A DNA stretch of 35,722 nucleotides from Pseudomonadota bacterium (GTDB lineage Bacteria; Desulfobacterota; Desulfobulbia; Desulfobulbales; Desulfocapsaceae): positions 1-35,722 of the forward strand of contig JAHJNL010000073.1 in the NCBI GenBank assembly GCA_018820855.1, read 5' to 3'. Below the pieces are notes generated by a model. That model ran no database searches and was not told the DNA's origin. It saw only the letters and a list, made by a program, of their open reading frames with translations. The position numbers and the translations under genes are program-made. Shown piece by piece: positions 1 through 8,921 of this stretch; the first letter of the stretch is position 1, and the number at the start of each line of letters is the position of its first letter.

Positions 1-38
1 GAGGTGATTTGGTTAAGGACTGTGCTATAATGCGCCAT
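1..38 (-). CDS. IS4-family transposase, N-terminal fragment (runs off left edge)
   Basis: Only the first 12 codons lie in the window. On the minus strand an ATG at 38-36 follows AAGGAG at 9 nt spacing and reads MAHYSTVLNQIT. This resembles the conserved start (MAHxxTVLxQ) of IS4-type transposases whose N-terminus is a DUF4372 domain; that match is from memory of the family. Transposases of this type cut and paste their own insertion sequence. A TGTTATAAT box at about 79-87 on the minus strand could be its extended -10 promoter. One end of the element should lie within roughly 60-200, but no terminal inverted repeat can be identified because the other end is outside the window. Confidence 0.6.
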   Translation of the reverse strand, partial: MAHYSTVLNQIT

Positions 39-129
39 GGCTCGGATCTCCTTGTTTTAAATGATTTTTTCGTCGAAACCATTATAACACAAAGAGCTCT
101 CCGAGCCTCCTTTTATTGATCATTTATGA

Positions 130-784
130 GACAGCACTGATGATATTTATTGAATCATCAATAAGCTTAACACATTATGGGAAATGAGTATTGATCTTTT
201 TCTGATTATCTCCAATCCTGAGGTCGTCAAATTTGATGGAAATATAAAATTCCTCTCCAGTCCTTCTGTCCCTCCCTTCTGCACACCACACCTATAAATA
301 GCCACTTCCATACCAGTGCTTATGGGAGGTTGACGATTGTGACAGCTGATAACACAATGGCTATGGCCATGCGCCTCCACATGATGAGGTGTAACTGATG
401 GGCTCTTGTGGGAAAAAAAAGATTGTTTGAGGGCAATGTTGCGAGGTGAATAGAGTTTGCCTATGAAAATGGATACGAGTTAACATTCGGTGATGCATAC
501 CAAGACAAACGATGTTCTTACGGATCTGTCGTCTCCTGCATCGAGAGAGGCTTGCCGTTGACTTCAACCTGTTCAAGGATGGAAAATAGTTGACTGAAAC
601 AGAAGACCACAGACCACTTGGAGCATTTTGGATGTCACTTGGTGGAGAATGGAGAGGAAAAGAAGGTCGTAATGACGGCAACCATTACAGTTGGCTTATA
701 TGAGACGCTGGTAAGATATGAACTAAGAGGAAACCACGAAGCCATCCAAGACTGTCCGGCAGGATCCATGAGGATTATCGAAAT
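130..784. other. Long stretch without a convincing gene
   Basis: Several open frames of 62-106 codons exist on both strands, but none has a good ribosome binding site together with a recognisable protein. Two near-identical GTTGCTAAA units lie just to the right, at 839-856. The region sits between an insertion sequence end and tRNA-Pro and may be insertion-associated debris; this is inference. Confidence 0.4.
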
Positions 785-822
785 AAAAAAAGGGCCAACA
801 TCGTGAAGATGCGACCCTTTTT
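785..822 (-). terminator. Rho-independent terminator downstream of tRNA-Pro
   Basis: On the minus strand AAAAAGGG pairs with CCCTTTTT, with an inner GATG/CATC pairing (808-811 with 799-802). A run of seven T follows. The symmetric A and T runs mean it could also act on the plus strand. It lies about 70 nt beyond the tRNA-Pro 3' end and probably ends that transcript. Confidence 0.6.
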
Positions 823-893
823 GACAACCTACAAAGATGTTGCTAAATGTTGCTAAAAGCTCATTTCTGCAATATTTGTAACTTGTTGATGTC

Positions 894-970
894 TGGTCGG
901 AACGAGAGGATTCGAACCTCCGACCACTTGACCCCCAGTCAAGTGCGCTACCAGGCTGCGCTACGTTCCG
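894..970 (-). tRNA. tRNA-Pro(GGG)
   Basis: The minus strand folds as a full cloverleaf with a 7-bp CGGAACG/CGTTCCG acceptor stem. The D-arm is GCGCAGCCTGGTAGCGC and the T-loop is TTCGAATC. The anticodon loop CTGGGGG has anticodon GGG. The 3' CCA is encoded (894-896). The anticodon stem is extended into a longer palindrome (CACTTGAC/GTCAAGTG). It lies 69 nt downstream of the merR-type gene with no terminator visible between them. Confidence 0.95.
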
Positions 971-1039
971 AAATGTGCTTCTCTATTACCACGGTGCTGC
1001 AATGGTGTCAACAAATGGTCGACAGGAAGATGGACTTTG

Positions 1040-1390
1040 TTATTCCTTTTTTTCCAGAAGTCGTTTCATCTGCAAAAGTTCTTGTTTGATCTTATCGAGG
1101 CAGCCGAGGGCAGTTGGGGATTCTGCAGCAGGTACCTTTTTTTCGTTGTTGCCTGCCAGAAACTTTCTGGCACCTGATATGGTGTATCCCTTTTCGTGCA
1201 GTAATTGTTTTATCAACAGGATCAGTTCGACATCTTCCCGTCGGTACAGCCGTTGTTTCGAGTTGGCACGTTTAGGACGGATTTCTTTGAATTCACTTTC
1301 CCAGTACCTGAGCACATGGGGGGCTACCCCGGCCAATTTGCTGACCTCACCGATTTTAAAATAGAGCTTATCAGGTATTTCTGCTCTCAT
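1040..1390 (-). CDS. MerR-family transcriptional regulator
   Basis: The 116-residue product has a typical MerR winged helix-turn-helix in its first 70 residues: [21 protein letters not shown], then an arginine-rich wing ([18 protein letters not shown]). A basic, helical C-terminus follows ([19 protein letters not shown]) that likely forms the dimer coiled coil. There is no obvious C-terminal effector domain or metal-binding cysteine pair, so the inducer is unknown. It lies 32 nt downstream of ihfA as the last protein gene of the thrS-to-ihfA series. A small MerR-type gene directly after ihfA is a recurrent arrangement in this phylum as I recall it. The function is probably regulatory; the target is unknown. 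Confidence 0.85.
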   Translation of the reverse strand: MRAEIPDKLYFKIGEVSKLAGVAPHVLRYWESEFKEIRPKRANSKQRLYRREDVELILLIKQLLHEKGYTISGARKFLAGNNEKKVPAAESPTALGCLDKIKQELLQMKRLLEKKE

Positions 1391-1422
1391 TACGGTGGTT
1401 TTTCCCCCCTTGTGATTCTACG

Positions 1423-1713
1423 TTAATCGTTAATTTGATCCCGCATTTTTTTACTTGGGCGGAAGCTGATCATCTGCCGGGATTTAATTGTAATGCTTTC
1501 TCCGGTACGTGGATTGCGACCGCGGCGAGGTTGTTTCTTCCGGACATTAAAGGTACCGAAGTGGACAAATTTAATGGATTCGCCATTGAGCAGCTTATCT
1601 TTCATCCTGTCCAGGAAGGTGTCAATAAGTTCAGAGCAGCTGCTTTGTGAGTAACCAAGCTGTGAGGTAAGAGCCTCGGCAAGTTCTTTTCGGGTAAGAT
1701 TTCCTTTGTTCAT
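1423..1713 (-). CDS. ihfA: Integration host factor subunit alpha
   Basis: The 96-residue product is a HU/IHF-family protein that bends DNA as a heterodimer with IHF-beta. It has N-terminal dimerisation helices (LTRKELAEALTSQLGYS). The DNA-inserting beta-arm around residues 58-75 contains the RRGRNPRTGE motif, whose proline intercalates into DNA. The Arg-rich arm and the position right after pheT favour IHF-alpha over HU, as in E. coli where pheT-ihfA is conserved. It starts 75 nt after the pheT stop and is likely co-transcribed with it. Confidence 0.93.
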   Translation of the reverse strand: MNKGNLTRKELAEALTSQLGYSQSSCSELIDTFLDRMKDKLLNGESIKFVHFGTFNVRKKQPRRGRNPRTGESITIKSRQMISFRPSKKMRDQIND

Positions 1714-1788
1714 CTAGTAACCTTTTCTATAAGTATTTATGTGCATACCTAAGTAGCTTTTATATTATTGGATGTAACTGTTGAACAG

Positions 1789-4233
1789 TTACCCTTCTCT
1801 CAGACTTCCGTTGAACTGAGAAGTCAGTTGCTGAATAATTTTTGTATGAGATTTAGTGACATTCTTTTCCGTAAGGGTCTTCGACGGAGAACGATAGGTC
1901 ATGGAGATAGCAATACTTTTCATCCCTTTCTCCAAAGGCTTGCCCTGGTAAACATCGAATATTTCACAATGTTCGATGAACTTTTCTTTGCTTGCTCGTA
2001 TTGTTTTCAGCAGATCTCCGGCTTTAACATCTTCAGGAACCAGCAAGGCGATATCTCGCTTTACTGCCGGAAAAACGGGTAGTGAGCTGAATTTTTTCGG
2101 AATGGCTTGCAGGGAGCAGAGAAGTTCAAGATCAAGATCGAAAAAGAATATCTCCTGTTTGATTCCGAAATTTCTTGCCACTTCCGGTTGAAGTCTGGCG
2201 AGTTGTCCCAAAATCCCTTTCTCTGTATCAAGAAGAAGACACTGCGATGAGTCACTATAGGGATCTACCTCACCCTGCTCTGGAATCCGGAATTGAACCA
2301 GATCAATGGAACCGCATCCTTGCAGACGCAGAGTCTCAAGTATCTGTTCAAGATTCCCTTTGGCATCAAGGATGTCAACATTCTCATCGTTGAAGTGGAG
2401 GGAAGATGCCTCACCATTTCTTCTTCCGCTGAGTATGCCGACCAATCGTTCTTTTTCGATAGGTTGTTCATTTTCTCCTTGAGGGGTAAAGACTTTTCCC
2501 ATCTCAAAGAGCTTTACACTATTTTTCTGAAAGTTGATATTGCGTTTCAGGTTTTCCAGAAGAGCGGGCAGGAGCATGGTACGCATGACAGACTGCTCTT
2601 CGCTGAGCGGGTTGAGGAGAGTTACCTGTCGTCGTCGCAGGTCATCCTCTGCCAGCCGCATAAGTGAGAGATGCTTTTCAGTGACAAAGCTGTAGTTGAT
2701 GGCCTCTGAGAATCCCATACCAGTGAGAAGGGTGGCAGTTTGGGCGCGTAACCGTCTTTGTGGATCTTGTTCAGGGTAACTGAGGCTGACAGTGGGCAGG
2801 CTGGTGGGGATGTTATTATAGCCAATCAGTCTGGCCACCTCTTCCACCAGGTCTACTTCACGTTCGATATCTATACGGAAGGTAGGTGGATTAACCCACA
2901 GGGTGTCCTTATCTTTTTCTATGCAGCGGATGCCAATGGACTGGAGAACGTCTGCAATTTTATTGTAATCGAGATCAATACCCAAGAGGGCTGAGGTCCG
3001 TGAAATCCGGAGAGTCAGGGAATTCAGGGGCCGTATACCACCATAGAGGTCAACTCCGCCAGGAACCGCAGTGCCTCCGGCGACTTCTGAGAGGAGCGAG
3101 ACCGCTCGTTCCATGGCTGTGATACAGCCGTCAGGGTCTACGCCTCGTTCAAAACGGTAAGAGGCCTCGGAGGGAAGATTGAGCCTGCGGGCAGTACGCC
3201 GAATGGAAATAGGATTGAAACAAGCGCTTTCCAGAAGGATGTTGGTCGTGGTCGCAGTAACTTCTGAATTGAGTCCACCCATGACCCCAGCCACAGCAAC
3301 TGGTTGAGCAGCATCGCAAATCAGCAGCATGTCTGCTTCCAGGCTACGCTCTACACCGTCCAAGGTGGTGAATGTTGTCTCATTGGACCTGGGACTACGC
3401 ACAAGAATCTGTTTTCCTTCAAGAGTGTCATAGTCAAAGGCATGCAGGGGTTGGCCGTATTCCATCATCACCAGATTGGTGATATCCACAACGTTATTGA
3501 TGGGACGAAGACCAATGGAAAGCAGACGTTTGCGGACCCACCAGGGTGAAGGGGCAATGGTCACTCCTTTGATGAGGCGCGCTGCATAACGGGGGCATTG
3601 TTCAGAATCTTCGATGTCGACCTTGAATTCGCATGAGCCGCGTTCCATGGATACTTCGCCCACGGGAAGAGTGAGTGGAGTCCTGGTAATGCCGGCAACC
3701 TCTCTGGCTATACCGATAACAGAAGCGCAGTCGGGGCGATTGGGGGTGAGGTCAACTTCGATCTGAAGATCATCGAGTCCAAGGACTTTGCGCAGGGGCA
3801 GTCCATGCTCCAGATCAGCAGGCAGCTCCATGATGCCGGTGTGTGAATCACTGAGTCCCAGCTCTCGTTCTGAACAGAGCATGCCGTTTGATGTTATACC
3901 CCTGACCTTGGAAGGTTTGATTTTTGTGCCGTCAGGCATGACGGTTCCAGGCAGGGCAATGGCTGTGATCAGATCTTTACGGACGTTGGGCGCACCGCAC
4001 ACTATAGAGTATGTGTCCTCACCAACTGCAACCTCACAGAGGTGCAGGGTTTCAGCATTCGGATGCGGCTCCACGGAAAGCACTTTGGCGGTCTTCAGTG
4101 ACTTTAGATCCGGAAAAACCTCGGTGACACCGTCTACCTCAAGACCTAGCATGGTCAGGTGATCAGCTAGGGCCTCAGGGCTGAGATCTCCGGTGTCGAC
4201 ATATTCTTTTAACCAGCTAAGGGTAAACTTCAT
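1789..4233 (-). CDS. pheT: Phenylalanine--tRNA ligase beta subunit
   Basis: The 814-residue protein is a normal length for bacterial PheT. It pairs with PheS as an alpha2-beta2 enzyme charging tRNA-Phe in the cytoplasm. It shows the N-terminal tRNA-binding OB-fold (VLSVEPHPNAETLHLCEVAVG, about residues 50-72) and the B3/B4 editing region (GLRPINNVVDITNLVMMEYGQPLHAFD). The B5 and catalytic-like core follow, then the C-terminal anticodon-binding FDX domain (FPAVKRDIALLVPED to MTYRSPSKTLTEKNV). It follows pheS by 43 nt in the same operon. No frame damage is visible. Confidence 0.97.
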   Translation of the reverse strand: MKFTLSWLKEYVDTGDLSPEALADHLTMLGLEVDGVTEVFPDLKSLKTAKVLSVEPHPNAETLHLCEVAVGEDTYSIVCGAPNVRKDLITAIALPGTVMPDGTKIKPSKVRGITSNGMLCSERELGLSDSHTGIMELPADLEHGLPLRKVLGLDDLQIEVDLTPNRPDCASVIGIAREVAGITRTPLTLPVGEVSMERGSCEFKVDIEDSEQCPRYAARLIKGVTIAPSPWWVRKRLLSIGLRPINNVVDITNLVMMEYGQPLHAFDYDTLEGKQILVRSPRSNETTFTTLDGVERSLEADMLLICDAAQPVAVAGVMGGLNSEVTATTTNILLESACFNPISIRRTARRLNLPSEASYRFERGVDPDGCITAMERAVSLLSEVAGGTAVPGGVDLYGGIRPLNSLTLRISRTSALLGIDLDYNKIADVLQSIGIRCIEKDKDTLWVNPPTFRIDIEREVDLVEEVARLIGYNNIPTSLPTVSLSYPEQDPQRRLRAQTATLLTGMGFSEAINYSFVTEKHLSLMRLAEDDLRRRQVTLLNPLSEEQSVMRTMLLPALLENLKRNINFQKNSVKLFEMGKVFTPQGENEQPIEKERLVGILSGRRNGEASSLHFNDENVDILDAKGNLEQILETLRLQGCGSIDLVQFRIPEQGEVDPYSDSSQCLLLDTEKGILGQLARLQPEVARNFGIKQEIFFFDLDLELLCSLQAIPKKFSSLPVFPAVKRDIALLVPEDVKAGDLLKTIRASKEKFIEHCEIFDVYQGKPLEKGMKSIAISMTYRSPSKTLTEKNVTKSHTKIIQQLTSQFNGSLREG

Positions 4234-4276
4234 GCTTTAATCTCTATCTCTGGGGGAACAGGGGCCTGGGGTTGAT

Positions 4277-5293
4277 CTAAAATTGGGAAAGAAAACGAAG
4301 GTCGTTTTCGTAGTAGAGACGGATGTCGTCTATACCATATTTGAGCATGGCAATACGTTCTATACCAAGCCCAAAGGCAAAACCGCTGTAAATTTCAGGA
4401 TCATAGCCAACCATTTTGAATACTTCTGGGTCAATCATTCCGGCCCCAAGAATCTCAAGCCATCCTGTGCGCTTACACACCCGACAACCGGAACCGCCGC
4501 AGATGACACAGGCAATATCCACTTCTGCACTGGGTTCGGTAAAGGGGAAGAAACTGGGACGAAAGCGCAGAGCAAGATCTTTTTCAAACATCTTTTGGGT
4601 GAAGGTGGTGAGCACGCCTTTGAGATCGGCAAAAGAGACGTGTTTATCTACAAGAAAACCTTCCACCTGATGAAACATGGGGGTGTGGGTAATGTCGGAA
4701 TCGCAGCGATAGACCTTGCCGGGAGCGATGACTCTGAGGGGCGGCTGCTGCTTTTCCATGATCCTCGCCTGCATGGGAGAGGTATGGGTTCGCAGGAGAA
4801 TAGAGTCGCTGACATAAAAGGTGTCATGCATATCCCTGGCTGGATGATGGGCAGGAATATTAAGGGCTTCAAAGTTGTAGTGATCGTGCTCTACGTCTGG
4901 TCCTTCAGCGACAGAGAATCCGAGGCTTTCAAAGATGGCGCAGACCTCGTTCATGATCTGAGTTACCGGATGCAGTTTTCCGTTTTGCGGCCGTCGGCCG
5001 GGAAGGGTGAGGTCAATTTGTCCGCTTTTCCCAGTGGCTCTAGTGCTGCCTTCTGCAAATTTCTGCTGTTTTTCAGTATACAGGCCTTCTATTTCTTTTT
5101 TGGCCTTGTTTGCCATCTGACCAAGCCGAGGTTTATCCTCAACAGGGACATTTGCGAGCTCTTTCATGAGTGAGCCGAATTGTCCTTTTCTGCCAAGAAA
5201 ACGGATGCGGAATTCTTCCAGCTGCTCTCCATTTTCTACGGTGGCCAACTGCTCTTCGGCCTGACCCTGTAGTTTGAGTATCTCTTGCTCCAT
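4277..5293 (-). CDS. pheS: Phenylalanine--tRNA ligase alpha subunit
   Basis: The 338-residue catalytic subunit begins with an N-terminal coiled coil (about residues 1-85). Class II aminoacyl-tRNA synthetase motifs follow: [21 protein letters not shown], then [21 protein letters not shown] (motif 2), and [19 protein letters not shown] (motif 3). A CxxCxxxxCxxC cysteine cluster ([12 protein letters not shown], near residue 265) is in the position known in many bacterial PheS proteins. The ATG at 5293 is preceded by 322 nt of non-coding DNA with a hairpin, so pheS may have its own leader control. Confidence 0.97.
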   Translation of the reverse strand: MEQEILKLQGQAEEQLATVENGEQLEEFRIRFLGRKGQFGSLMKELANVPVEDKPRLGQMANKAKKEIEGLYTEKQQKFAEGSTRATGKSGQIDLTLPGRRPQNGKLHPVTQIMNEVCAIFESLGFSVAEGPDVEHDHYNFEALNIPAHHPARDMHDTFYVSDSILLRTHTSPMQARIMEKQQPPLRVIAPGKVYRCDSDITHTPMFHQVEGFLVDKHVSFADLKGVLTTFTQKMFEKDLALRFRPSFFPFTEPSAEVDIACVICGGSGCRVCKRTGWLEILGAGMIDPEVFKMVGYDPEIYSGFAFGLGIERIAMLKYGIDDIRLYYENDLRFLSQF

Positions 5294-5615
5294 GGCGTTT
5301 TAGATTCTTGCTCGGATGTGCTAAGAATTTGACTCTTAGGTTATTAATAAAATGAAATAGTAAACCGTTGTTTCAACTGCCAGGGGATCTTTCATCCTTC
5401 AAGTAGGATATTGGAAAGAATCCTTTCGGCTCAAGTGTGGTATTCATTAAAACAATATGCCGGTTCCATTGAGGATGGAATCGGCATGAAGGATCTAACC
5501 AAGAGCCATTCGCAGACAAATACACATTTTGTCAAGAGGAGCAATTAACGCTGGCCTCCTGTTTAATTTTGTGTTGTCTGGGAATTGAATAACTACCTGT
5601 CCGAACGTACTGTCC
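5294..5615 (-). other. Intergenic leader between rplT and pheS
   Basis: This 322-nt gap lies in an otherwise compact operon. It contains the 5457-5487 hairpin. Downstream of that on the minus strand is a 24-codon open frame (ATG at 5447, starting MNTTLEPKGFF) with two adjacent Phe codons. Two small GGAT/ATCC stems also occur. No T-box consensus (AGGGTGGNACCGCG) is present. A pheM-like attenuator is possible but the Phe content is low compared with the E. coli leader. Confidence 0.35.
5457..5487 (-). terminator. Hairpin between rplT and pheS (terminator or attenuator)
   Basis: On the minus strand ATGCCG/CGGCAT and TTCCAT/ATGGAA pair with one symmetric mismatch and a 5-nt loop, giving a 12-bp stem. 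It is followed by ATTGTTTTAATG, a weak T-tract. It could be a partial terminator reducing pheST transcription relative to the ribosomal protein genes. Confidence 0.5.
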
Positions 5616-5972
5616 TTAGGCGTTTGCCTCTTTGGCACGCCTGACAATTTCGGAAAATGCAGGAGCATCCAGGATAGCCATGTTGGACAGAACTTTCCGA
5701 TCCAGATCGATGCTGGCTTTTTTCAGTCCGCCCATCAGTCTGGAATAGTTAATATCGTTCATCTTGGCACCGGCATTGATGCGGGCAATCCACAGACGGC
5801 GAAAATCGCGTTTTTTAGCACGACGGTCCCGATAGGCGTATGCCAGAGCTTTGTCAACGGCCTCAGTAGCTGAACGGTAGAGACGGGATTTACCACCCCA
5901 GTAACCTTTGGCCAGTTTTAATACTTTATTTCTTCTTCTACGGGCTTTAAAGCCCCTTGTCACGCGTGGCAT
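5616..5972 (-). CDS. rplT: 50S ribosomal protein L20
   Basis: The 118-residue protein is a standard length for L20. It shows the basic N-terminal extension ([39 protein letters not shown]) and the conserved core [23 protein letters not shown]20 is an early 23S rRNA binder needed for 50S assembly. In E. coli and Bacillus it represses its own operon through RNA in front of rpmI. It follows rpmI by 86 nt. Confidence 0.97.
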   Translation of the reverse strand: MPRVTRGFKARRRRNKVLKLAKGYWGGKSRLYRSATEAVDKALAYAYRDRRAKKRDFRRLWIARINAGAKMNDINYSRLMGGLKKASIDLDRKVLSNMAILDAPAFSEIVRRAKEANA

Positions 5973-6058
5973 TATGCTGCTCCTTTCAATTCAAGAGGAC
6001 CGTGTCCTCAGTAGACTCACGATAGCGGGGGTTGTTACCCCTAAACGCTCAATGCTGG

Positions 6059-6256
6059 TTACAGGTAAGGAAGAATCTTCCGTATTGCCTTATCATTGGT
6101 GGAATCCACCAGTCCAGATTTACGTAAATTGCGTTTTCTTTTTGTAGATTTCTTGGTCAGAATGTGACTGGTAAAGGCTTTGGAACGTCTGATTTTTCCT
6201 GAACCGGTCTTTGTGAAACGCTTTGCAGCGCCTCTTTTGGTCTTCATCTTGGGCAT
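6059..6256 (-). CDS. rpmI: 50S ribosomal protein L35
   Basis: The 65-residue protein has the L35 signature [24 protein letters not shown]. It is highly basic with no acidic patch, as usual. The start ATG at 6256 is preceded by AAAGGAG. It lies between infC and rplT in the universal infC-rpmI-rplT order. Confidence 0.97.
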   Translation of the reverse strand: MPKMKTKRGAAKRFTKTGSGKIRRSKAFTSHILTKKSTKRKRNLRKSGLVDSTNDKAIRKILPYL

Positions 6257-6289
6257 GGTATATACTCCTTTGACTACCTATACTGTGCT

Positions 6290-6313
6290 GGGGAACGGTT
6301 TAGCCACTTCCCC
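6290..6313 (-). promoter_or_regulatory. Hairpin in the infC-rpmI spacer (candidate L20 autoregulation site)
   Basis: GGGGAA (6290-6295) pairs with TTCCCC (6308-6313), with an inner GG/CC step. The stem-loop lies about 34 nt upstream of the rpmI start. In other bacteria L20 binds structured RNA in this same spacer to repress rpmI-rplT. The assignment rests on position only; the structure itself is directly visible. Confidence 0.4.
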
Positions 6314-6355
6314 ATAGTTGCTTAATTAATGAGTTACAGTCTTTTCCTGTTATTG

Positions 6356-6904
6356 TCAGCTCTTAGGTCCGACAAACATGACCAGTTGACGTCCTTCCAT
6401 TTTTGGTGGATTGAGGATAACTGCATCGTCCTCAAGGAGGGCACTGATCTTATTCATTGCTTCCAAGCCTACTGTCTGGCTGTAGACAATTTCACGTCCA
6501 CGGAAGCGCATGGTCAGCTTCACCTTGTGGCCTTGGCTAAGGAATTTTTGAATGTTCTTTATCTTAAAGTTGAGATCATGTGAATCTGTCTTGGGACGGA
6601 ATTTTATTTCCTTAGTCTCAACTATAGTCTGTTTCTTTTTAGCATCCTGTTGTTTCTTTGACTGTTCATATCTGAATCGGTCATAATTCATTATTTTACA
6701 AACAGGTGGCTCTGCATTTGGTGAAATTTCTACCAGATCCATTCCCTCATTGTCTGCAAGTTCCTGGCCCTCTGCCGAGCTTACTACTCCGAGCTGACTG
6801 CCGTCACTTCCAATGAGTCGAATTTGCGCATGACGAATCAAGTCATTTGTTTTAACTTTAACCTCACCACGCTGAACCGGGGCTCTTTTTCCTCGACGTT
6901 TAAT
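6356..6904 (-). CDS. infC: Translation initiation factor IF-3, ATT start codon
   Basis: IF-3 binds the 30S subunit and checks start-codon/initiator-tRNA pairing. The body shows LVEISPNAEPPVCKIMNY and FRGREIVYSQ, both classical. The first ATG/GTG/TTG-type codon in frame is TTG at 6841, but starting there would cut off the N-terminal extension. The frame continues upstream as KRRGKRAPVQRGEVKVKTND, matching the basic N-terminus of IF-3, to an ATT at 6904-6902. That ATT has GGAGGT at 6 nt spacing. With it the protein is 182 residues, the normal size. A rare AUU start is known for E. coli infC, where it lets IF-3 repress its own translation. The spacing to the upstream thrS stop is 51 nt. Confidence 0.9.
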   Translation of the reverse strand: MKRRGKRAPVQRGEVKVKTNDLIRHAQIRLIGSDGSQLGVVSSAEGQELADNEGMDLVEISPNAEPPVCKIMNYDRFRYEQSKKQQDAKKKQTIVETKEIKFRPKTDSHDLNFKIKNIQKFLSQGHKVKLTMRFRGREIVYSQTVGLEAMNKISALLEDDAVILNPPKMEGRQLVMFVGPKS

Positions 6905-6955
6905 GTCTCTACCTCCCTGTAACTCGGAATCTATTGTAGGATGTGGCGGTGGCTG

Positions 6956-8884
6956 TCATATACCGCGTTCCTCTAAACACTCTTTTGCAACTTTTTCAGC
7001 AAATGCATCAATGGTCATATCTGCTATATTCTTTCCATCGCGTAGTCGAAGGGTAACAGTTTGATTTTCTTTTTCTTTGTCACCGATGATAAGCATGTAT
7101 GGAATCTTGGCCATCTGCGCTTCTCTGATTTTATAGTTCAATTTTTCATTGCGCAAATCTTTTTCAATACGGACACCAGCTTTACGGAGACGTGTATAGA
7201 TCTCTTCACAATAGTCAGCCTGGGCATCAGTAATGTTGAGAATTCTGGCCTGAACCGGGGCGAACCAGAGTGGGAAAACACCGCCGTAATGTTCTATTAA
7301 CACACCAATAAAACGTTCCAGCGATCCCATGAGAGCGCGATGAATCATAATGGGCTGGTGTTCCTGATTGTCGTTACCAGTATAACTGACTTTAAAGCGT
7401 TCAGGAAGATTGAAGTCAACCTGAATGGTGGAGCACTGCCAGGAGCGGCCCAGAAGATCTTTGATTTTGATATCGATCTTCGGTCCGTAGAAAACGCCTT
7501 CTCCGGGATCAAGAGAATATTTCAGGCCTTTTTTCTCCAAGGCAACCTTCAGGGCCTCAGTGGATTGTTCCCAATTAACATCAGAGCCAACATATTTATC
7601 CGGTCTGGTGGAGAGATAGATATCGTATTGATCAAAGCCGAATGTCTTGAGGATGTGAAGGTTGAGATCAAGGATGTTGAAAATCTCATCTTCGAGTTGT
7701 TCAGGCATACAGAATATGTGGGCATCGTCCTGAGTGAATCCACGTACGCGAAGCAGTCCATGCAGGGCGCCGGCACGTTCATAACGGTAGACTGTACCCA
7801 ACTCACACCAGCGTATGGGGAATTCCCGATAACTTCTTTTGCGGCTGTTATAGATACCGATATGAAAAGGACAGTTCATCGGTTTGAGTTGATACTGCAC
7901 CTCATCGATGTCCATTGGCGCGTACATGTTCTCGGAATAAAAATCGAGATGTCCGGACGTCTTCCACAGATCCTGGCGGGCAATGTGAGGGGTGTAGAGC
8001 AGTTCGTAATCGTGACGATAGTGTTCTTCTTTCCAGTAATCTTCAATGAGCCTGCGGAGCAGTGCACCTTTTGGCTGCCACAGGATCAGACCGGGGCCGA
8101 TTTCATCTTGAATGGTGAAGAGTTCGAGTTCTTTTCCAAGTTTTCGATGGTCTCGTTTTTTTGCCTCTTCCAGGGCGTCGAGATGCTTTTTCAGCGCTTT
8201 TTTATCAAAGAAGGCCGTCCCGTAGATACGCTGGAGCATATCGTTTTTTTCGTTTCCCCTCCAGTAGGCACCGGCAACTCGCAGGAGTTTGAAGGCCTTG
8301 ACCCAGGAGGTGTCGGGAAGATGGGGACCGCGGCAGAGATCGGTGAAATTACCCTGCTGATAGATGGAGACTGTATCCACATCAAGATCGCGGATGAGTT
8401 CAATCTTGTATTTTTCCCCTTCTGCTTCGTAGCGTTTGATGGCTTCCGCACTCTTGATTTCGCTACGGGTAAAGGGTTCGGCCTTGTCGATAATTTCAAC
8501 CATTTTTGCTTCGATCTTATCGAAATCCTCGGGAGTAAATGGTTCACCCCGATCGAAGTCATAATAAAAGCCATCTTCAATGGAAGGACCGATTGCAACC
8601 TTCACATCTGCCCCAAACAGTTCGCGAACAGCCTCAGCCATGATATGGGCTGTGGAATGACGCAGGATTTCCAAGGCTTCAGGGGTGTCGATCTGTATGA
8701 AGCTCAGACTCGCATTGTTGGTGAGCGGAGTAGAGAGATCCACTGGGCTGCCGTCAAGTCGAGCTGCAACTGTCTTCTTCCGCTGTTTGTTTGACAACAG
8801 TTCGGACAGGGCTTCTTTGATGGTAGTCGCTACCGGTATGGACACGGTTTTGCCGTCGTCTAGTGTGATCTGAATATCAGTCAT
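6956..8884 (-). CDS. thrS: Threonine--tRNA ligase
   Basis: The 642-residue product (from the ATG at 8884) matches the usual ThrRS length. It has an N-terminal TGS domain (MTDIQITLDDGKTVSIP to LSFIQIDTPEA) and the second additional (editing) domain with HSTAHIMAEAV and the CRGPHLPDTS zone. The class II catalytic core shows the zinc ligands (MNCPFHIGIY, HRALMGSLERFIGVLIEHYGG). The C-terminal anticodon-binding domain begins near FPLWFAPVQARIL. A TTG two codons upstream is also possible; I prefer ATG. No strong Shine-Dalgarno is visible. A conserved hairpin element lies in the leader. It heads the thrS-infC-rpmI-rplT-pheST-ihfA series. Confidence 0.97.
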   Translation of the reverse strand: MTDIQITLDDGKTVSIPVATTIKEALSELLSNKQRKKTVAARLDGSPVDLSTPLTNNASLSFIQIDTPEALEILRHSTAHIMAEAVRELFGADVKVAIGPSIEDGFYYDFDRGEPFTPEDFDKIEAKMVEIIDKAEPFTRSEIKSAEAIKRYEAEGEKYKIELIRDLDVDTVSIYQQGNFTDLCRGPHLPDTSWVKAFKLLRVAGAYWRGNEKNDMLQRIYGTAFFDKKALKKHLDALEEAKKRDHRKLGKELELFTIQDEIGPGLILWQPKGALLRRLIEDYWKEEHYRHDYELLYTPHIARQDLWKTSGHLDFYSENMYAPMDIDEVQYQLKPMNCPFHIGIYNSRKRSYREFPIRWCELGTVYRYERAGALHGLLRVRGFTQDDAHIFCMPEQLEDEIFNILDLNLHILKTFGFDQYDIYLSTRPDKYVGSDVNWEQSTEALKVALEKKGLKYSLDPGEGVFYGPKIDIKIKDLLGRSWQCSTIQVDFNLPERFKVSYTGNDNQEHQPIMIHRALMGSLERFIGVLIEHYGGVFPLWFAPVQARILNITDAQADYCEEIYTRLRKAGVRIEKDLRNEKLNYKIREAQMAKIPYMLIIGDKEKENQTVTLRLRDGKNIADMTIDAFAEKVAKECLEERGI

Positions 8885-8921
8885 CTGCAAAGTCTATAGT
8901 ATAGTGTTCGCCCAGGAATGC

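Noticed and set aside
147-806. Small open frames in the left-hand 900 bp (77, 106 and 62 codons)
   Set aside because: None has a credible ribosome binding site or recognisable protein features; they overlap on opposite strands and look like chance frames.
4283-5173. 296-codon open frame on the plus strand opposite pheS
   Set aside because: Shadow of the conserved pheS gene; the sequence does not resemble a folded protein family and lacks its own expression signals.
5294-5615. T-box riboswitch before pheS
   Set aside because: The T-box consensus AGGGTGGNACCGCG and a specifier-loop architecture are not present on the minus strand.
6356-6841. Short 161-residue IF-3 starting at TTG
   Set aside because: It would lack the basic N-terminal extension, and a GGAGGT-ATT start upstream restores normal length in the same frame.
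7340-8794. 484-codon open frame on the plus strand opposite thrS
   Set aside because: It is an antisense shadow of thrS: no ribosome binding site, low-complexity Phe/Ile/Asp-rich composition, and the opposite strand is an unmistakable ThrRS.
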